From contig CAVZOJ010000019.1 of NCBI GenBank assembly GCA_963776845.1, positions 8,083 through 72,082 of the forward strand: a stretch of 64,000 nt of DNA, written 5' to 3'. A program made the translations under genes and the position numbers. Under the pieces are notes generated by a model. That model ran no database searches. It saw only the letters and a program-made list of their open reading frames with translations, and was not told the origin of the DNA. This document shows, in pieces, positions 49,489 to 60,203 of the stretch. The DNA is from Roseitranquillus sp963776845. Its GTDB lineage: Bacteria > Pseudomonadota > Alphaproteobacteria > Rhodobacterales > Rhodobacteraceae. Numbering within the stretch: position 1 is the first letter of the stretch; each line of letters opens with the position of its first letter.

Positions 49489-51539
49489 TCAGTCCGGTTC
49501 GACCGCGCCCTTGGACGGCGTCCCTGTCCTGAGCCGGCCGAAGATGTCGTCGATTGCGACCTTGCCCGTGGTCGCTGCCTGGTAGGCCGGCGAGCCCGGC
49601 AGCGGCGCGAACCGTTCCGCGGTGTCGGGCGGCGTGGCGTAGATCTCCTGAAGCGGGTCGAGGTCGTAGCGCGCCCCGTCCCAGGTGACGTGCCACAGCA
49701 CCTCCTCGTCGAGCGGTCCGCCGGCACCGCCGCCGCGGTTCGGCGTGTAGGTGAGGTTGTTCTCGAGGATCAGGTAGGCGAACCAGTCGAGCCCGGCCGG
49801 GTCGATCGCCACGGTGAACCTGCCCTCCTCGTTGGCCTCGTCCCGCAGGTCGGCGAAGGTGATGTTGTAGAGTTCGAACCCGTATTCCCGGACCTCGGGA
49901 TAGAAGGTAGCGGGATCGTAGGGGTCGGTCTCGCTGCCCTTGATCCAAGTGTAGACCGTCTGCGCCCATGGCAGGCGAGTTGGGGATGACGCTGATCGTG
50001 TTTCGGACGACGATGCCGGTGGCATCGCCCATCGCCCACATACCCGATCCGCCCGCCTGCAGTTGCACCTCGTAGACCTTGTCGTAGAGGAAGAACTTCG
50101 GCATCGCCTTGTAGCCCTTGCGGGTGCTGTAGCCCGCGACGACCGGGTGGATGACCTGGCCGTTCTCGCCGCGGATGCGGTCGAAGCTGGCCCGGTAGAT
50201 CCGCCGGTCGGGTGGCGCCTGACGCCGTGGCGAGACACGGCTGGATGTCGCCGAGCCAGCTGTTGGCGCTGCGCAGGTCGACGAGGTTGAAGGCGACCGG
50301 CGCCTCTCCCGGCGTCGAGAACCGGTAGGGTCCATGGTCGGCGAAGAAGGCGGGCTTGCCGTCGGGTCCGTAGACCTGGTCCTTGTTGTTCGGGTCGCGC
50401 TTGCCGTCGCCCATCCGGGTCTTCGGGTGTTGCTTGACCCAGAGGCCGCAATGGCCGACCGCCTCGGTATCGTCGTACCAGAAGATGCCGTAATTGTACC
50501 AGTTGCCGAGAAAGCTGTTGCCGATCACGGTGTTGGTCCCGCGAGCCTTTCCCTGGTTCTGGGGCGGCGCGGTGACCAGGATGTCGAAGCCGGTGACGCC
50601 GACGTCCCATACCGTCTTGTAGCGTCCCCAGGACAGGACAAGCCCGTTTTCGGGCTTTTTCGAGATGCTGAACGGGTCCCTCGGGTCGTAGGGGCCCACC
50701 AGGTCGAAGCCCCAGTAGGAGCAGTCGTTGTCGGCCCCGTCGGCTTCGCCGAACTGGAGCTTCAGGCCGGACCAGCCCTCGGGATCCATCAGCCGCGGCG
50801 GCGGCCCTTCGCCATAGGCGCCGATCTGCAGGCGGCCGATGCTGCCCCGCCCGCGGCTCTTTCCGGCCGCATGGTTGTGGGTCTCGCCGCGGCGGAACAG
50901 GAACCGCGCCGGATAGTCGGCCCCTGCGCTCTGGGCCTTCGCAGCCTGCCAGGCCTCGGCGAAGCTCGTGCAGAGGGTCGCGCCGGGAAAGGCCGCGGAA
51001 TCCCAGACGGGATCCGCGGGATCGGTCGTGTCGCCCGCGGTCGAGATCAGGAAGGTCTGGCCGCGGGCGAAGATGGCATCGGGGTTGAGCAGCGTGACCT
51101 CGCGCTCGGCCACCACAGGATCGGCGTCCGGCCGGTCGCGCACCTCGCAGCGGACGGTGTAGGTCTTCGCGCGCTGGCGGTCGAACTCGGCCGCCGCGGG
51201 GGCCCATACATGCGCCACCCAGGGGCCGTAGGCAACGTTGCGGTCGTTGCCGAGAAAGCGGCCGCCCTCCGGCACCGTGCCGTCCTCGACCAGCACCTTC
51301 TCGCCCGCGACCTCGTAGTAGCGGCCCCAGGGCAAATCCTCGGTGTCGTGGCGCGTATACCAGCCGGGATCCGAGAACGACCAGGTGTAGTGCAGGTCCT
51401 TCCACGGCGCGAAGTGCGGGTCGTCCGAGGCGAACCCTTCGGCGACGGCCGAGAACAGAAAGCCGCCAGGCGCGACCGCCTCGGGGGTCATGCTGGTGCC
51501 TGTCGGGCGGTTGGTCTCGATGCGAACCTTGGGGGCCAT
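49489..51539 (-). CDS. large secreted-type protein, probably right-handed beta-helix, two frameshifts
   Basis: From ATG 51539 the reading frame gives FSAVAEGFASDDPHFAPW and a PKD-like region (TWSFSDPGWYTRHDTEDLPW). After it comes a long beta-rich domain with many aromatic residues (NTVIGNSFLGNWYNYGIFWY, FDLVGPYDPRDPF). The frame changes near 50220 and again near 49970, then runs to 49489 (LPGSPAYQAATTGKVAID). Reconstructed length is about 683 residues, with no signal peptide. The repeated Asn/Gly-turn strands suggest a pectate-lyase-like helix, but I see no catalytic signature. Third gene of a unit with the two upstream. Confidence 0.62.
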
Positions 51540-51621
51540 GGGAACACGCCTTGGCGGGTGTCCGAAGGCGGGTCAACCCGCTCCGGACCCGGACGTTCCC
51601 CTGGACGAAGACGCCGCGGCT

Positions 51622-53133
51622 TCAGGCGTCCGGCGGGGCGACCTTCCAGGGATGCGCATCGGGCAGGGCGCCGGCCAGGCCCCACTTGTGCGCCAGGTAG
51701 CCCTCGGCCTTTTCGCGGTCGGCGTCCGACAGCGGTCCGACGACGACGAGGCACTCGCCATGCTCGGAGGTCGCGCCATCCGGGTTCCCCAGCTGGAGAT
51801 AGGCGTCCGGGGGCAGGGACACGGCGTTGCCCGACTTGGCGGTGCTGGTCCAGGTGAGCCGGGTGCCGTTGCGCCACCACTCGGTGCCGCCGTGGGTGCC
51901 GCCTTCGGGGTACCGCCCCACCGCGATTACCGGTCCCGAAGGCGCAAGCGTCCAGTAGCGGTTGCCGTTGCCGAACCACATGATCGAGTAGCCGGTCTGG
52001 AACGAGATGTTCTGCCCGCTGGCGCCGGCATCGTTGCGCAGGCTGAAACACTCGCTGAAGCCCTCGGCGACATGGGCCTTGGTCACCGCGATGACGGTCA
52101 CGCCGGGCATCCCCGGCAGGCCCGGAAGCGTGCCCGTGCTTCTCAGGACGGCGCCCCGGGGGAATCGCAGGGTCGGCCGGCCGCCGAGAGTCCCGTCTAG
52201 GGCAGGCGTCGGGGCATTTGCCACACGGACCATGTCGCGGCCCCCGCCCGACTTGTCGGCGAGCCCGGTGACCTCGTCGCCCGCCCGCGTGACCGCGTCC
52301 GCATCCGAGGCATCGAGCCAGAGTGCGAGACCGGACAGTGCAGACGGACTCCAGGCGGCGCCGCCGGGCGTACCGGCGACCTCGACGCCCACGCTTTCCA
52401 CCGTCCGCGTGCCGGCAGCGGTGGTGGCGGTCTCGACGAGGCCCAGAGTCCTTCCCGCATCGGCGGCGTCCGTCACGTGGCTCGCCGCGGTCTCGCCCGC
52501 GATCGGGATGGTATCGCGCGTCCATTGCTGGGCGACGACGAACGGGGCGCCGGATTCGTCGAAGGCCCAGAGGCCCGGACGCGCGGTCAGCGTCGCCCCG
52601 ACGTCTGCCGACCCCGCGATCTGCGGCGGCATGAGGCTGACCGGCCCCTCCGCGAGATCGGCGGTGCGAAAGACAAATTCTCCGGCGTGGGCTGCAGGCT
52701 CGGTGACCGTGATCGTCATCTCTCCGGGCGCCGAGTTGGCCGTGAACGCGCCCGCCGTCTGGCCGTCGGTGATCGCGAGCTGCACGATCTCGACGGCGAC
52801 GGTGCCCTGGCTCGTCTTTCCGGCGGGATCGGCGACGGTATAGGTGATCGTCGCGGCGCCTGAAAAGCCGGCTGGCGCAGTATAGAGGAGCGTGCCGTCG
52901 GGATTGACCGAAACGCTGCCCCGGTCCGCGGTGGCCGCGACGACCGTCAGCGCGCCTCCTTCAGGATCGACATCGTTCTCCAGGACATCGCTCGAGATCG
53001 AGCCGCCAGACGGCACGGTGACCGCATCGGGGTGGGCAGCCGGCGGCAGGTTGGCTGGCGTGCCGCGATCGTCCCCGGTCCCGATGTTGAGACCGCCCCG
53101 CCACAGCTGGGCAGAGCAGCCGATCAGATTCAT
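51622..53133 (-). CDS. Ig/cadherin-like and concanavalin-like multidomain protein (503 aa)
   Basis: The first 125 residues hold a bacterial cadherin-type domain (GGSISSDVLENDVDPEGG, DGTLLYTAPAGFSGAATI), the middle another beta-sandwich, and residues from about 265 a LamG/concanavalin-like lectin domain (LALWLDASDADAVTRAGDEV, ADREKAEGYLAHKWGLAG). The last phrase is common in sugar-binding tail proteins. No signal peptide is visible. It overlaps the upstream 78-aa gene by ATGA and lies 82 bases from the downstream beta-helix gene. Carbohydrate binding is inferred from the fold. Confidence 0.75.
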   Translation of the reverse strand: MNLIGCSAQLWRGGLNIGTGDDRGTPANLPPAAHPDAVTVPSGGSISSDVLENDVDPEGGALTVVAATADRGSVSVNPDGTLLYTAPAGFSGAATITYTVADPAGKTSQGTVAVEIVQLAITDGQTAGAFTANSAPGEMTITVTEPAAHAGEFVFRTADLAEGPVSLMPPQIAGSADVGATLTARPGLWAFDESGAPFVVAQQWTRDTIPIAGETAASHVTDAADAGRTLGLVETATTAAGTRTVESVGVEVAGTPGGAAWSPSALSGLALWLDASDADAVTRAGDEVTGLADKSGGGRDMVRVANAPTPALDGTLGGRPTLRFPRGAVLRSTGTLPGLPGMPGVTVIAVTKAHVAEGFSECFSLRNDAGASGQNISFQTGYSIMWFGNGNRYWTLAPSGPVIAVGRYPEGGTHGGTEWWRNGTRLTWTSTAKSGNAVSLPPDAYLQLGNPDGATSEHGECLVVVGPLSDADREKAEGYLAHKWGLAGALPDAHPWKVAPPDA

Positions 53134-53366
53134 TGGACCGCCTCGCGCACGATCAGCGCCTCGGTGGAGCCGGACTTGCGATAGCGCACCGACACCCCGG
53201 CCCCGAGGCGCAGCCCGTCGCGCAGCACCAGCGAGATGCCGTCGTCGGCATCAGGATCCGCCGTCGTGGTGAGAAAGACGCTGCCGTGCCGTGCCTGCCA
53301 GATCTCATCCGTAGCCAAGGTTACGGGAGCGGACCATTCGGTCTGCGCATCGCGAATCAAAGCCAT
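53130..53366 (-). CDS. small protein (78 aa), first gene of the three-gene secreted-protein set
   Basis: Starts at ATG 53366, with AGGAG nine bases before. The sequence is beta-rich (MALIRDAQTEWSAPVTLATD..., DGISLVLRDGLRLGAGVSV). I do not recognise a named family; it looks like small structural proteins found next to large phage-tail-like or surface beta-helix genes. Its stop overlaps the next gene's start (ATGA at 53130-53133), so the two are translationally coupled. It is divergent from the flippase at 53649, which leaves about 280 bases for promoters. Confidence 0.65.
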   Translation of the reverse strand: MALIRDAQTEWSAPVTLATDEIWQARHGSVFLTTTADPDADDGISLVLRDGLRLGAGVSVRYRKSGSTEALIVREAVQ

Positions 53367-53648
53367 GGGAACGTGTCTCCTGAGGAAAGGTGCGGCGGCA
53401 TGCACGGGGTCTCTCCGCCGTCGGAAAAGCCCACCCTCGAACGCGCCGATTTTCTTGCGGTGAACCATGCGTACGCCGCTTCCCGAGCCTGAAGTGCGGG
53501 GGGGCGCTTAAGGCTCGGTCACCCCGCCGATGCCGCGCGAAAAGCATGACACCAGCCAACCCTTGCGTTCGTGACCGCTGGGGGGCATCGGACAACGACT
53601 TGTCAATGGTACCGTGGCACAAGCGCCACCAAAGTGCGAGGCTTGCAG

Positions 53649-55001
53649 TTGATTTTGCTTAGAAAACATGCCCTGCGCTTCAGCGCCTTGTTCCAGGGCA
53701 AGCGGTTGAGGGCGCGCTCCTTGCGGGCGACGGCGCTGGTCTTCGGCTCGATGGGCGTGACGAAGGCTCTCCAGCTCGGCTCGAACCTGATTCTGACGCG
53801 GCTTCTCTTTCCCGAGGCGTTCGGCCTGATGGCTCTCGTCGGGGTTTTCATCGCCGGCATCCAGCTCGTCAGCGACATCGGTATCCGACCTTCGCTGATC
53901 CGCTCGACCCGCTCGGACGAGCCGATCTTCCAGTCGACCGCCTGGACCCTGCAGGTGGTTCGAGGAGGCTGGATCACCGGACTTTCTCTGCTGCTGGCCT
54001 GGCCATATTCGAAGGTCTACGACGAGCCGATGCTCGCGCCGCTGATCTCGATCGTCGCCTTCGCGGCGCTGTTCTCGGGATTCGCCTCGATCCAGAACTC
54101 GATGATGGCGCGGCATCTGATCCTGGGAAAGGTGGTGACGCTACAGATCGTCGGGCGGATCGTCGACGTCATCGTGATGGTGAGCTTCGCCTGGCTGTTC
54201 CAGTCGGTCTGGGGGCTGGCAATCGGCAACGTCGTCGGGACCGCGGTTACCACCGCCCTCAGCCTCATCTTCCTGCCTTCCCCCAATCACCGGTTTGCCT
54301 GGGACCGGTCGGTGCTCGACGAGATCGTGTCCTTCGGGCGATGGATCCTGCTCGCGACCCTCTTCACCTTCCTCGGCAATCGCGGGCTGCAGGCGGTGCG
54401 TGGATATCTCGTCGACCTCGACACGCTGGCCTTCCTGCACATCGCCTTGATGTTCTCGAGCATCGTCATCGAGATCGTGCAGAGGGTGCTCAACACGGTC
54501 GGTTACCCGGTCCTTGCGGAAGTCATCCGCAAGAACCCGGAGCGAATCAAGCAGGTGACCGGAAAGATCCGGACGCTGCAAACCCTGGGCTCGACGCCGT
54601 TCTTCCTGCTGATGGCCGTTGTGGCGACGCCGCTGATCGAGTTTCTCTACGATGACCGCTACACTCAGGTCGGTCCCTACCTCACGCTGATGTCGCTCTC
54701 GAACGCCCTGACGATCATGCCGCTCGTCTATCAGAAGACGCTGCTCGCGCTCGGCAACAGCCGCGGCCATGCGGTCGTCACCGGCACCTCGAGTGCGCTC
54801 AGGATCACGGCGGTGTTCGTGGGCTTCTCGTTTGGCGGCGTGATCGGAATGCTGCTGGCCGACGCCATAGCCCTCCTGGCCGTGTTCGTGCTCTCGGCCT
54901 CGATCGCGGTACGGTATGGCTACGCCACGCTCAAGGTCGACTTCCTGAACCTCGCGGCCATCGCGACGGCCTACCTGTTCTTGGTGCCGCCGTTGCTCTG
55001 A
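53649..55001 (+). CDS. Wzx-type oligosaccharide flippase (450 aa), paralogue of the one at 1973
   Basis: The best start is a TTG at 53649 (M/L-ILLRKHALRF), with GCGAGG eight bases before, because it aligns with the start of the paralogue (MILVKEHALKF) and gives exactly the same length, 450 residues. Shared motifs are LRARSLRAT, SNLILTR, PEAFGLMALV, PLISIVAF and KTLLALGNSR. It has many membrane helices and no nucleotide-binding site. The two flippases lie at opposite ends of the region on opposite strands, suggesting a duplication or two glycan units. It converges on the GT-FkbM fusion. Confidence 0.9.
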   Translation: MILLRKHALRFSALFQGKRLRARSLRATALVFGSMGVTKALQLGSNLILTRLLFPEAFGLMALVGVFIAGIQLVSDIGIRPSLIRSTRSDEPIFQSTAWTLQVVRGGWITGLSLLLAWPYSKVYDEPMLAPLISIVAFAALFSGFASIQNSMMARHLILGKVVTLQIVGRIVDVIVMVSFAWLFQSVWGLAIGNVVGTAVTTALSLIFLPSPNHRFAWDRSVLDEIVSFGRWILLATLFTFLGNRGLQAVRGYLVDLDTLAFLHIALMFSSIVIEIVQRVLNTVGYPVLAEVIRKNPERIKQVTGKIRTLQTLGSTPFFLLMAVVATPLIEFLYDDRYTQVGPYLTLMSLSNALTIMPLVYQKTLLALGNSRGHAVVTGTSSALRITAVFVGFSFGGVIGMLLADAIALLAVFVLSASIAVRYGYATLKVDFLNLAAIATAYLFLVPPLL

Positions 55002-55025
55002 TCGCCGGCGCCTTGATCGGAGGAC

Positions 55026-56573
55026 TCAAGGACGCGCGTAAGCCGTGCTGGCCCTGCCTTCGAGACGACGATCGTATCCGTGGTCCTCAAGGAGCGCGGC
55101 CATGTAGCCCTCAACCGATCCGCCGAGGACGACGAGGCGCGGATAGCGCTCCGGATCCACGGCGGCGAAGAATGCCGAAAGAATGCCCATGTGGTCAGAA
55201 CGCACCCGGACGAGATCGGCGCGGGCGATACCCTCCGCCTCCATCCAGTGAAGAAGGCCCCCCGCGCGCCCGGGCACGCAAGTGCGCAGGCGAACATGGT
55301 CGAAGCCATTGGCAAGAAGAGTGCGCTCCAGACGGGCCGCCCGGGCCGCGTCCCCCTCGACGGCGACTAGGATGGATTCTGGCGCCGCCGCACGGGCCAG
55401 CGCCAGCGTGCAGGAGCCAGGGGCGGCGCCGACGTCGATGGCGACAACCTGCCGGCCAGCGAAGCGGTCCACGAGCCAGTCGAGGACGTCGTCCTCGGGT
55501 GTGGCTTGCCGCAGCGCGATCATCCGCTCGGCCTCGGTGTCGAGCAGGTTCACGAAGATGCGCGCATCGCGGTACGTCACGGCGCGGGTGCGCTCGCCAA
55601 GGGCGGCATCGAATGCCTCGGGTGAGAGGTCGAGATCGGGCAAGGCCCGCTTCACCGTCGCGGCGATGTCCATCCCGATCGGCCTGACGATGCCGAAGCG
55701 CTGCATCAGGGCCGCCTTTCGGGGAGACAGGCACATCGTCCGCAAGAACAGCTGCCGCATCCTTGCGATCGTGATACCCGGTCCAGACGCAAAGCGGATG
55801 AGGGCGGTGCGAGCCCGGTTGCGCTGCCGATCGGTGGAGGTGACCGACTTCGAGTACATCTTCTCGATCCAATGCATCTCGGTCATCCCGTCGAAATGCA
55901 GGACGCGGACACCGGCCAGCTCGACGGTGGGGACAGGGCGGGTCGGCTTGTGGATTCCGATGTGGCTCTCCTCGGTAGCCCGGAAGAAGCTCTTGCCACC
56001 CACGTATCCGATCATCCCCCGCGTCATGAAGGCCCCCGACCTGCCGTACCAGAAAAGGCCCGACAGGACGTTCGCTCCCAGACGTGCCAAGGCGGGCCGA
56101 CTACGAAGCTGGCGCCGCGACATCCCGTCGAAGATGGCAGCCGGCGCCCTGCCGAAGACAAAGACGCGCTCGACGTTGGTCATGTGGGCCGAGAGGATAT
56201 CGTCCGGCAGCTGGCCGAGCGTCACCCCGACGGGGTCGTCGGCCTCAAGGAACTCATCGGCGTCGAGATGAGCCAGCCAGTTGCTGTCTGAAACGGCGAT
56301 CGCATCCTGCGCGTTGCGAATCTGGCGATCGCGATGGTCGGCGGGCCGTCCCTCGGCACTCCGGGCCGACCAGTAGGCGTCGTCGCACTGGGTGACCACG
56401 CAGTCGGCAAAGACCTCGAGCGCCGCCGAGATCTCGGGGTCGGGCGTGTCGAGATAGAGCCTGACCCGCGCCGCGCCGATCGAGAGGTGATGAGCAACGA
56501 AGGCCGCAATCAGCGGCAGCGGCTCAGCGACAGTCGCGACCACCTCCCAGCGTGCAGGCTCTGCAGAGCTCAT
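55026..56573 (-). CDS. glycosyltransferase (Glyco_tranf_2_4)-FkbM methyltransferase fusion (515 aa)
   Basis: The N-terminal half has a GT-A fold of the same type as the gene at 21938, with WLAHLDADEFLE (metal-binding D104-x-D106) and HIGIHKPTRPVPTVELAGVRVLHFDG. From about residue 340 a second domain begins, with AIDVGAAPGSCTLALA (S-adenosylmethionine site, DVGAAPGS at 380-387), VAVEGD and DLVRVRSDHMGILSAF. This is an FkbM-type O-methyltransferase. One protein may thus add a sugar and methylate it. It is a complete frame with ATG 56573. Fusions of the two are uncommon, so the combined role is inferred. Confidence 0.8.
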   Translation of the reverse strand: MSSAEPARWEVVATVAEPLPLIAAFVAHHLSIGAARVRLYLDTPDPEISAALEVFADCVVTQCDDAYWSARSAEGRPADHRDRQIRNAQDAIAVSDSNWLAHLDADEFLEADDPVGVTLGQLPDDILSAHMTNVERVFVFGRAPAAIFDGMSRRQLRSRPALARLGANVLSGLFWYGRSGAFMTRGMIGYVGGKSFFRATEESHIGIHKPTRPVPTVELAGVRVLHFDGMTEMHWIEKMYSKSVTSTDRQRNRARTALIRFASGPGITIARMRQLFLRTMCLSPRKAALMQRFGIVRPIGMDIAATVKRALPDLDLSPEAFDAALGERTRAVTYRDARIFVNLLDTEAERMIALRQATPEDDVLDWLVDRFAGRQVVAIDVGAAPGSCTLALARAAAPESILVAVEGDAARAARLERTLLANGFDHVRLRTCVPGRAGGLLHWMEAEGIARADLVRVRSDHMGILSAFFAAVDPERYPRLVVLGGSVEGYMAALLEDHGYDRRLEGRASTAYARP

Positions 56574-56895
56574 GTGTTTCCCTTCCGTCCTCGATCAGGC
56601 GCTGGCCATCCAGCCGAGGGCAAGACCGGCACGTCCTCCTTGCCTTCGCGGACGCGCCTGCGAAACCCCCTTGAGCGACGATCGCTGGAAAACCGCGGCG
56701 CATGCCTCCGGCCCATCCAGGAGGCAAGACACGCAAGCGGGAACCGGCGGGAGAGATCGTTGCGCGCCGCCACGGCATCGCGGCTTGAATTTCTCACCTT
56801 TTGGTCATGTTTCTGACAGAGAAGCCCTAGGGGCGCGGACAAGGCGGATGTTCGTGATATGCGTCTGGCGACGTGAAGGTGGCTTGGTTGCGCGC

Positions 56896-57667
56896 ATGAT
56901 GAAATGGTCTCTCGAAGTTGAAGGCAGCCACGGCCCCGTCGTAGTGAACACGCCGTCGAAGGCGGTGCTCCTTGACGAGATCGCCGCCCGGCTTGCCGAC
57001 CGCCAGGGCTTCACGGTGGCGACGCTCAATCTCGACCACGTGGTGAAGTTGCGCCGCGATCCTGCCTTTCGCGCCGCCTACGCCCGGCACAGCCACGTCG
57101 TGGCCGATGGCAACCCGATCGTCTGGCTGACCCGCCTCGCCGGCCAGCCGACCGAGCTCTTGCCCGGATCGGAACTGGTCGAGCCGGTGGCGGGGCTCGC
57201 GGCCGAGGCTGGCGTGCCGATCGCACTGATGGGCAGCACCGAGCCGGCGCTGCTCCGGGCCGGAGAAGAGCTTGCGCGCCGCGCTCCGGGCCTTGAGATC
57301 GCCGCCCGGATCGCTCCGCCGATGGGGTTCGATCCCGAGGGCCCCGATGCCGATGCCGCGATCGAGGCGGTCGAAGCCTCGGGCGCGGGGCTATGCTTCG
57401 TCGCCCTCGGTGCGCCGCGGCAGGAGATCTTCGCCGTTCGCGCCCACGAGCGGCTGCCCGGGGTCGGGTTCCTGTCGATTGGCGCAGGGCTCGATTTCCT
57501 GGCCGGCACGCAGGCCAGAGCGCCGGCCTGGGTCAGGGCGGTAGCCGCCGAATGGCTCTGGCGCCTGGGCATCGAATCCGCGCCGCCTCGCCGGGCGCTA
57601 TGCGTCCTGCATCGCCGTCCTGCCCGCGCTTGCCGGCGCGGCGCTCGACACGCGGCGGAGGTCCTGA
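56896..57667 (+). CDS. WecB/TagA/CpsF-family (GT26) glycosyltransferase, one frameshift
   Basis: From ATG 56896: VVNTPSKAVLLDEIAARLAD, VATLNLDHVVKLRRDPAFR, VADGNPIVWLTRLAG, PIALMGST and LCFVALGAPRQEIFAV, which are the ordered motifs of the family that adds N-acetylmannosamine-type sugars to lipid-linked acceptors. Near 57588 (GGCATCGAATCC) the frame shifts by one; the other frame gives RRLAGRYASCIAVLPALAG and the stop at 57667, overlapping the next gene's ATG as TGATG. So the gene is probably intact apart from one base. First gene of the polymerisation operon. Confidence 0.85.
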
Positions 57668-59198
57668 TGCCGAACACCTTCGCCTACGCGATGCTCTGGG
57701 GATGGCCGGTGATCACGGTGATCCTGTTCATGCGCCTGCCGGTGCCCAAGGCTGCGGCCGCCTCGCTCATCGCGGGCTACCTGCTGCTGCCGACGAAGCC
57801 CAGTATCAACTTCCCGCTCCTGCCCGCCTACGGGCGCGAACTCGCCGCGGCGCTGCCCACGCTCGTCATGGCAATGATCATGTCGCAACCGACCCCAAGG
57901 GTCGCGTGTGGCGCAACCGGTCCCAGCCGTCCATGTGGTCGAAGGATGGATGCCGCGGTCGGTCCTTCTCAAGGTCTGCGTGATCTTGCTGGTCATCGGC
58001 CCATTCCTGACCGCGGTGACCAACGGCAATCCGATCTTCACCGGCGGAAAGTCCCTGCCGCCCCTGTCACTCTACGACGGGGTCTCGAACGTGCTGAGCG
58101 CGGCGATGGCGCTCATTCCGTTCATGATCGCGCGGAAATGGCTCGCTCATCCGCGCGAGCATGCGATGTTGCTCGGACTTCTGTGCCTCGCCGGGCTCGC
58201 CTACTCGTTCCTGGCGCTCTACGAGATCCGGATGTCGCCCCAGCTCAACCGGATGTTCTACGGCTTCTTTCCCCACAGCTGGATCCAGCACATGCGCGGT
58301 GGCGGATTCCGCCCGCTCGTCTTTCTCGAGCACGGTCTGCGTCTCGGCATCTTCATGGCGGTGGCGGTACTGGCGGCGGTGGGATACCTCAGGACGCGTG
58401 AGCGCAAGACCCGCGGACCCGTCATCCTGCGGCGCGCTCTGGCTCTTCGGCACGCTGGTGCTCTGCAAGTCGGTGGGCGCGCTGATCCTGGCGACGGTCT
58501 TTGCGCCGGTGATCCTGTTGCTGGGCGCGCGGACGCAGATCCTCGTCGCTGCCGTCCTTGCAGGCATCGTGCTCGTCTATCCGATGACGCGCAGCTCGGG
58601 GCTCTTTCCGGTCGATACCGTCCGCTCGACGCTGTCGAGCGTCGTCAGCTCCGGGCGGATGGCCTCGCTCGACTTCCGCTTCCGCAACGAGGACGCGCTG
58701 CTCGAGCATGCCAACGACCGGCCCCTCTTCGGCTGGGGCGGCTGGGGCCGGAACATGGTCTATGACGAGAAGGGACGGAATGCCAGCGTCACCGATGGCA
58801 AGTGGGTGATCTGATCTTCGGCAAGGACGGCTGGGTCGGGTATCTCGCCACCTTCGGCCTGCTGACGCTGCCGGTCATGCTGCTGGCGATCAGGCGGCGG
58901 GACGACCTGACCCTCGCCTCGTCGGCGCTTTCGGTCGCGCTGGTGGCGAACCTCATCGACCTCATCCCCAATTCCGGGCTGACGCCGTTGACCTGGCTTA
59001 TGGCCGGCGCGATCGCGGGCCGGCTCGAACTGGGACGGGTCGACAACACGTCCTCCGAGACGGAGGCCGCCCCAGTCCAGGCCTCGCCCTACCGCCGCAG
59101 CTTCCCCGACGGAGCCGCGACCCCGCGCGGAGCGGCATTGCGCCGCGCCTCGAGCCGAGGGACGCGGCTACCAGCGGGCCAGATCGAACCGAGCATGA
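57667..59198 (+). CDS. Wzy-like O-antigen polymerase / ligase, about four frameshifts
   Basis: Starts at ATG 57667 (MPNTFAYAMLWGWPVITVIL) and consists of about eleven hydrophobic helices with one large loop (HSWIQHMRGGGFRPLVFLEHGL), which is the normal shape of Wzy polymerases. Then comes a segment with WGGWGRNMVYDEKGRNASVTDG, GWVGYLATFGLLTLP and a final helix pair. Breaks lie near 57895, 58435, 58805 and between 59100 and 59170; the last frame ends YQRARSNRA at 59198 and overlaps the GT2 start as ATGA. No strict signature exists for this family, so the call rests on topology and operon. Confidence 0.72.
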
Positions 59199-60203
59199 AT
59201 CAGGACATCCTCCCGCATCGGACCGACGCGTCCGAGATCTCGGTCATCGTCGTCAACTACGGCACCGCCGATCTCGCGCTCGAGGCGGTGGAGAGCGTGC
59301 TCGGGCGCGACCATGGCGGCCGGACGGTCGAGGTGCATCTCGTCGACAACGCCTCGCCGGGAGATGACGCCGCCCGCCTCGCAGCGGCCCACGCCAAGCA
59401 TGGCTGGAACGGGCGCGTGACCCTGCATCTCGAGGACGTCAACCACGGCTTCGGGCGCGGCAACAACCTGGTGCTGGAAAAACTCGCCGCGCGCGCGACT
59501 CCGCCCGACAAGGTGATGCTTCTCAACCCCGATGCCCGGCTCGAGAACGAGGCCATCGCGATCCTCGCCGATTTTCTCGACGCGCACCCGCGGGCGGGCC
59601 TCGCCGGGGCGCGGATCGAGCCGGCCCGGCGAGATTCCCGTCAGCTCCGCGTTCCGCTTTCACAGCCTGGCGAGCGAGGTCGAGAAGACGGTCAACTTCG
59701 GCCCGGTGAGCCGGCTCCTGCGGTCCCGCGTCGTGGCCTTGCCGCCCGGGCGGGCGACCGGCCGGGTCGACTGGGTCTCGGGCGCGGCGGTGATGTTCCG
59801 CTTCGAGGCCGTGGCCGAGGTCGGCTTCTTCGATCCCGCCTACTTCCTCTACTACGAGGAGGCGGACCTGATGCGCCGCATGGGCCGCGCCGGCTGGCAG
59901 GCCTGGCATGTCGCCGAGGCGCGGGTGATCCACGCCGAGGGCGCCGCGACCCAGGTGCGCAGCCACGACGAGCGTCGCCGGCGGCCGGACTACTGGTACG
60001 ACAGCCGCCGGATGTACTTCGAGAAGAACCACGGGCGGGCCTACGCGCTCGCCATCGCGGGGCTGGTCACAGCGGGCGGCCTCGCCCATTTCGCGATCTC
60101 GGGGCTGAGGCGGCGGCCGCCGGTGCTGCCGATGAACTTCCTCGCCGACTACCGACGGCGGGTGCTCGGGCCGCTCCTCCGCGGGCGCGCGCCAGATGCC
60201 TGA
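59195..60203 (+). CDS. GT2 glycosyltransferase (rhamnosyltransferase-like), one frameshift
   Basis: From ATG 59195: SVIVVNYGTADLALEAVES, HLVDNASPGDDAARL, NHGFGRGNNLVLEKL and MLLNPDARLENEAI, the pattern of rhamnosyltransferase-like GT2 enzymes. An extra C near 59630 shifts the frame; the remainder (VSSAFRFHSLASEVEK, WVSGAAVMFRFEAV, YFLYYEEADLMRRM, SHDERRRRPDYWYDSRRMYF) completes the enzyme up to the stop at 60203. The catalytic E-E-A-D motif is present. Given the dTDP-rhamnose gene rmlD, rhamnose transfer is plausible. It overlaps the gene after it at 60196. Confidence 0.85.
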
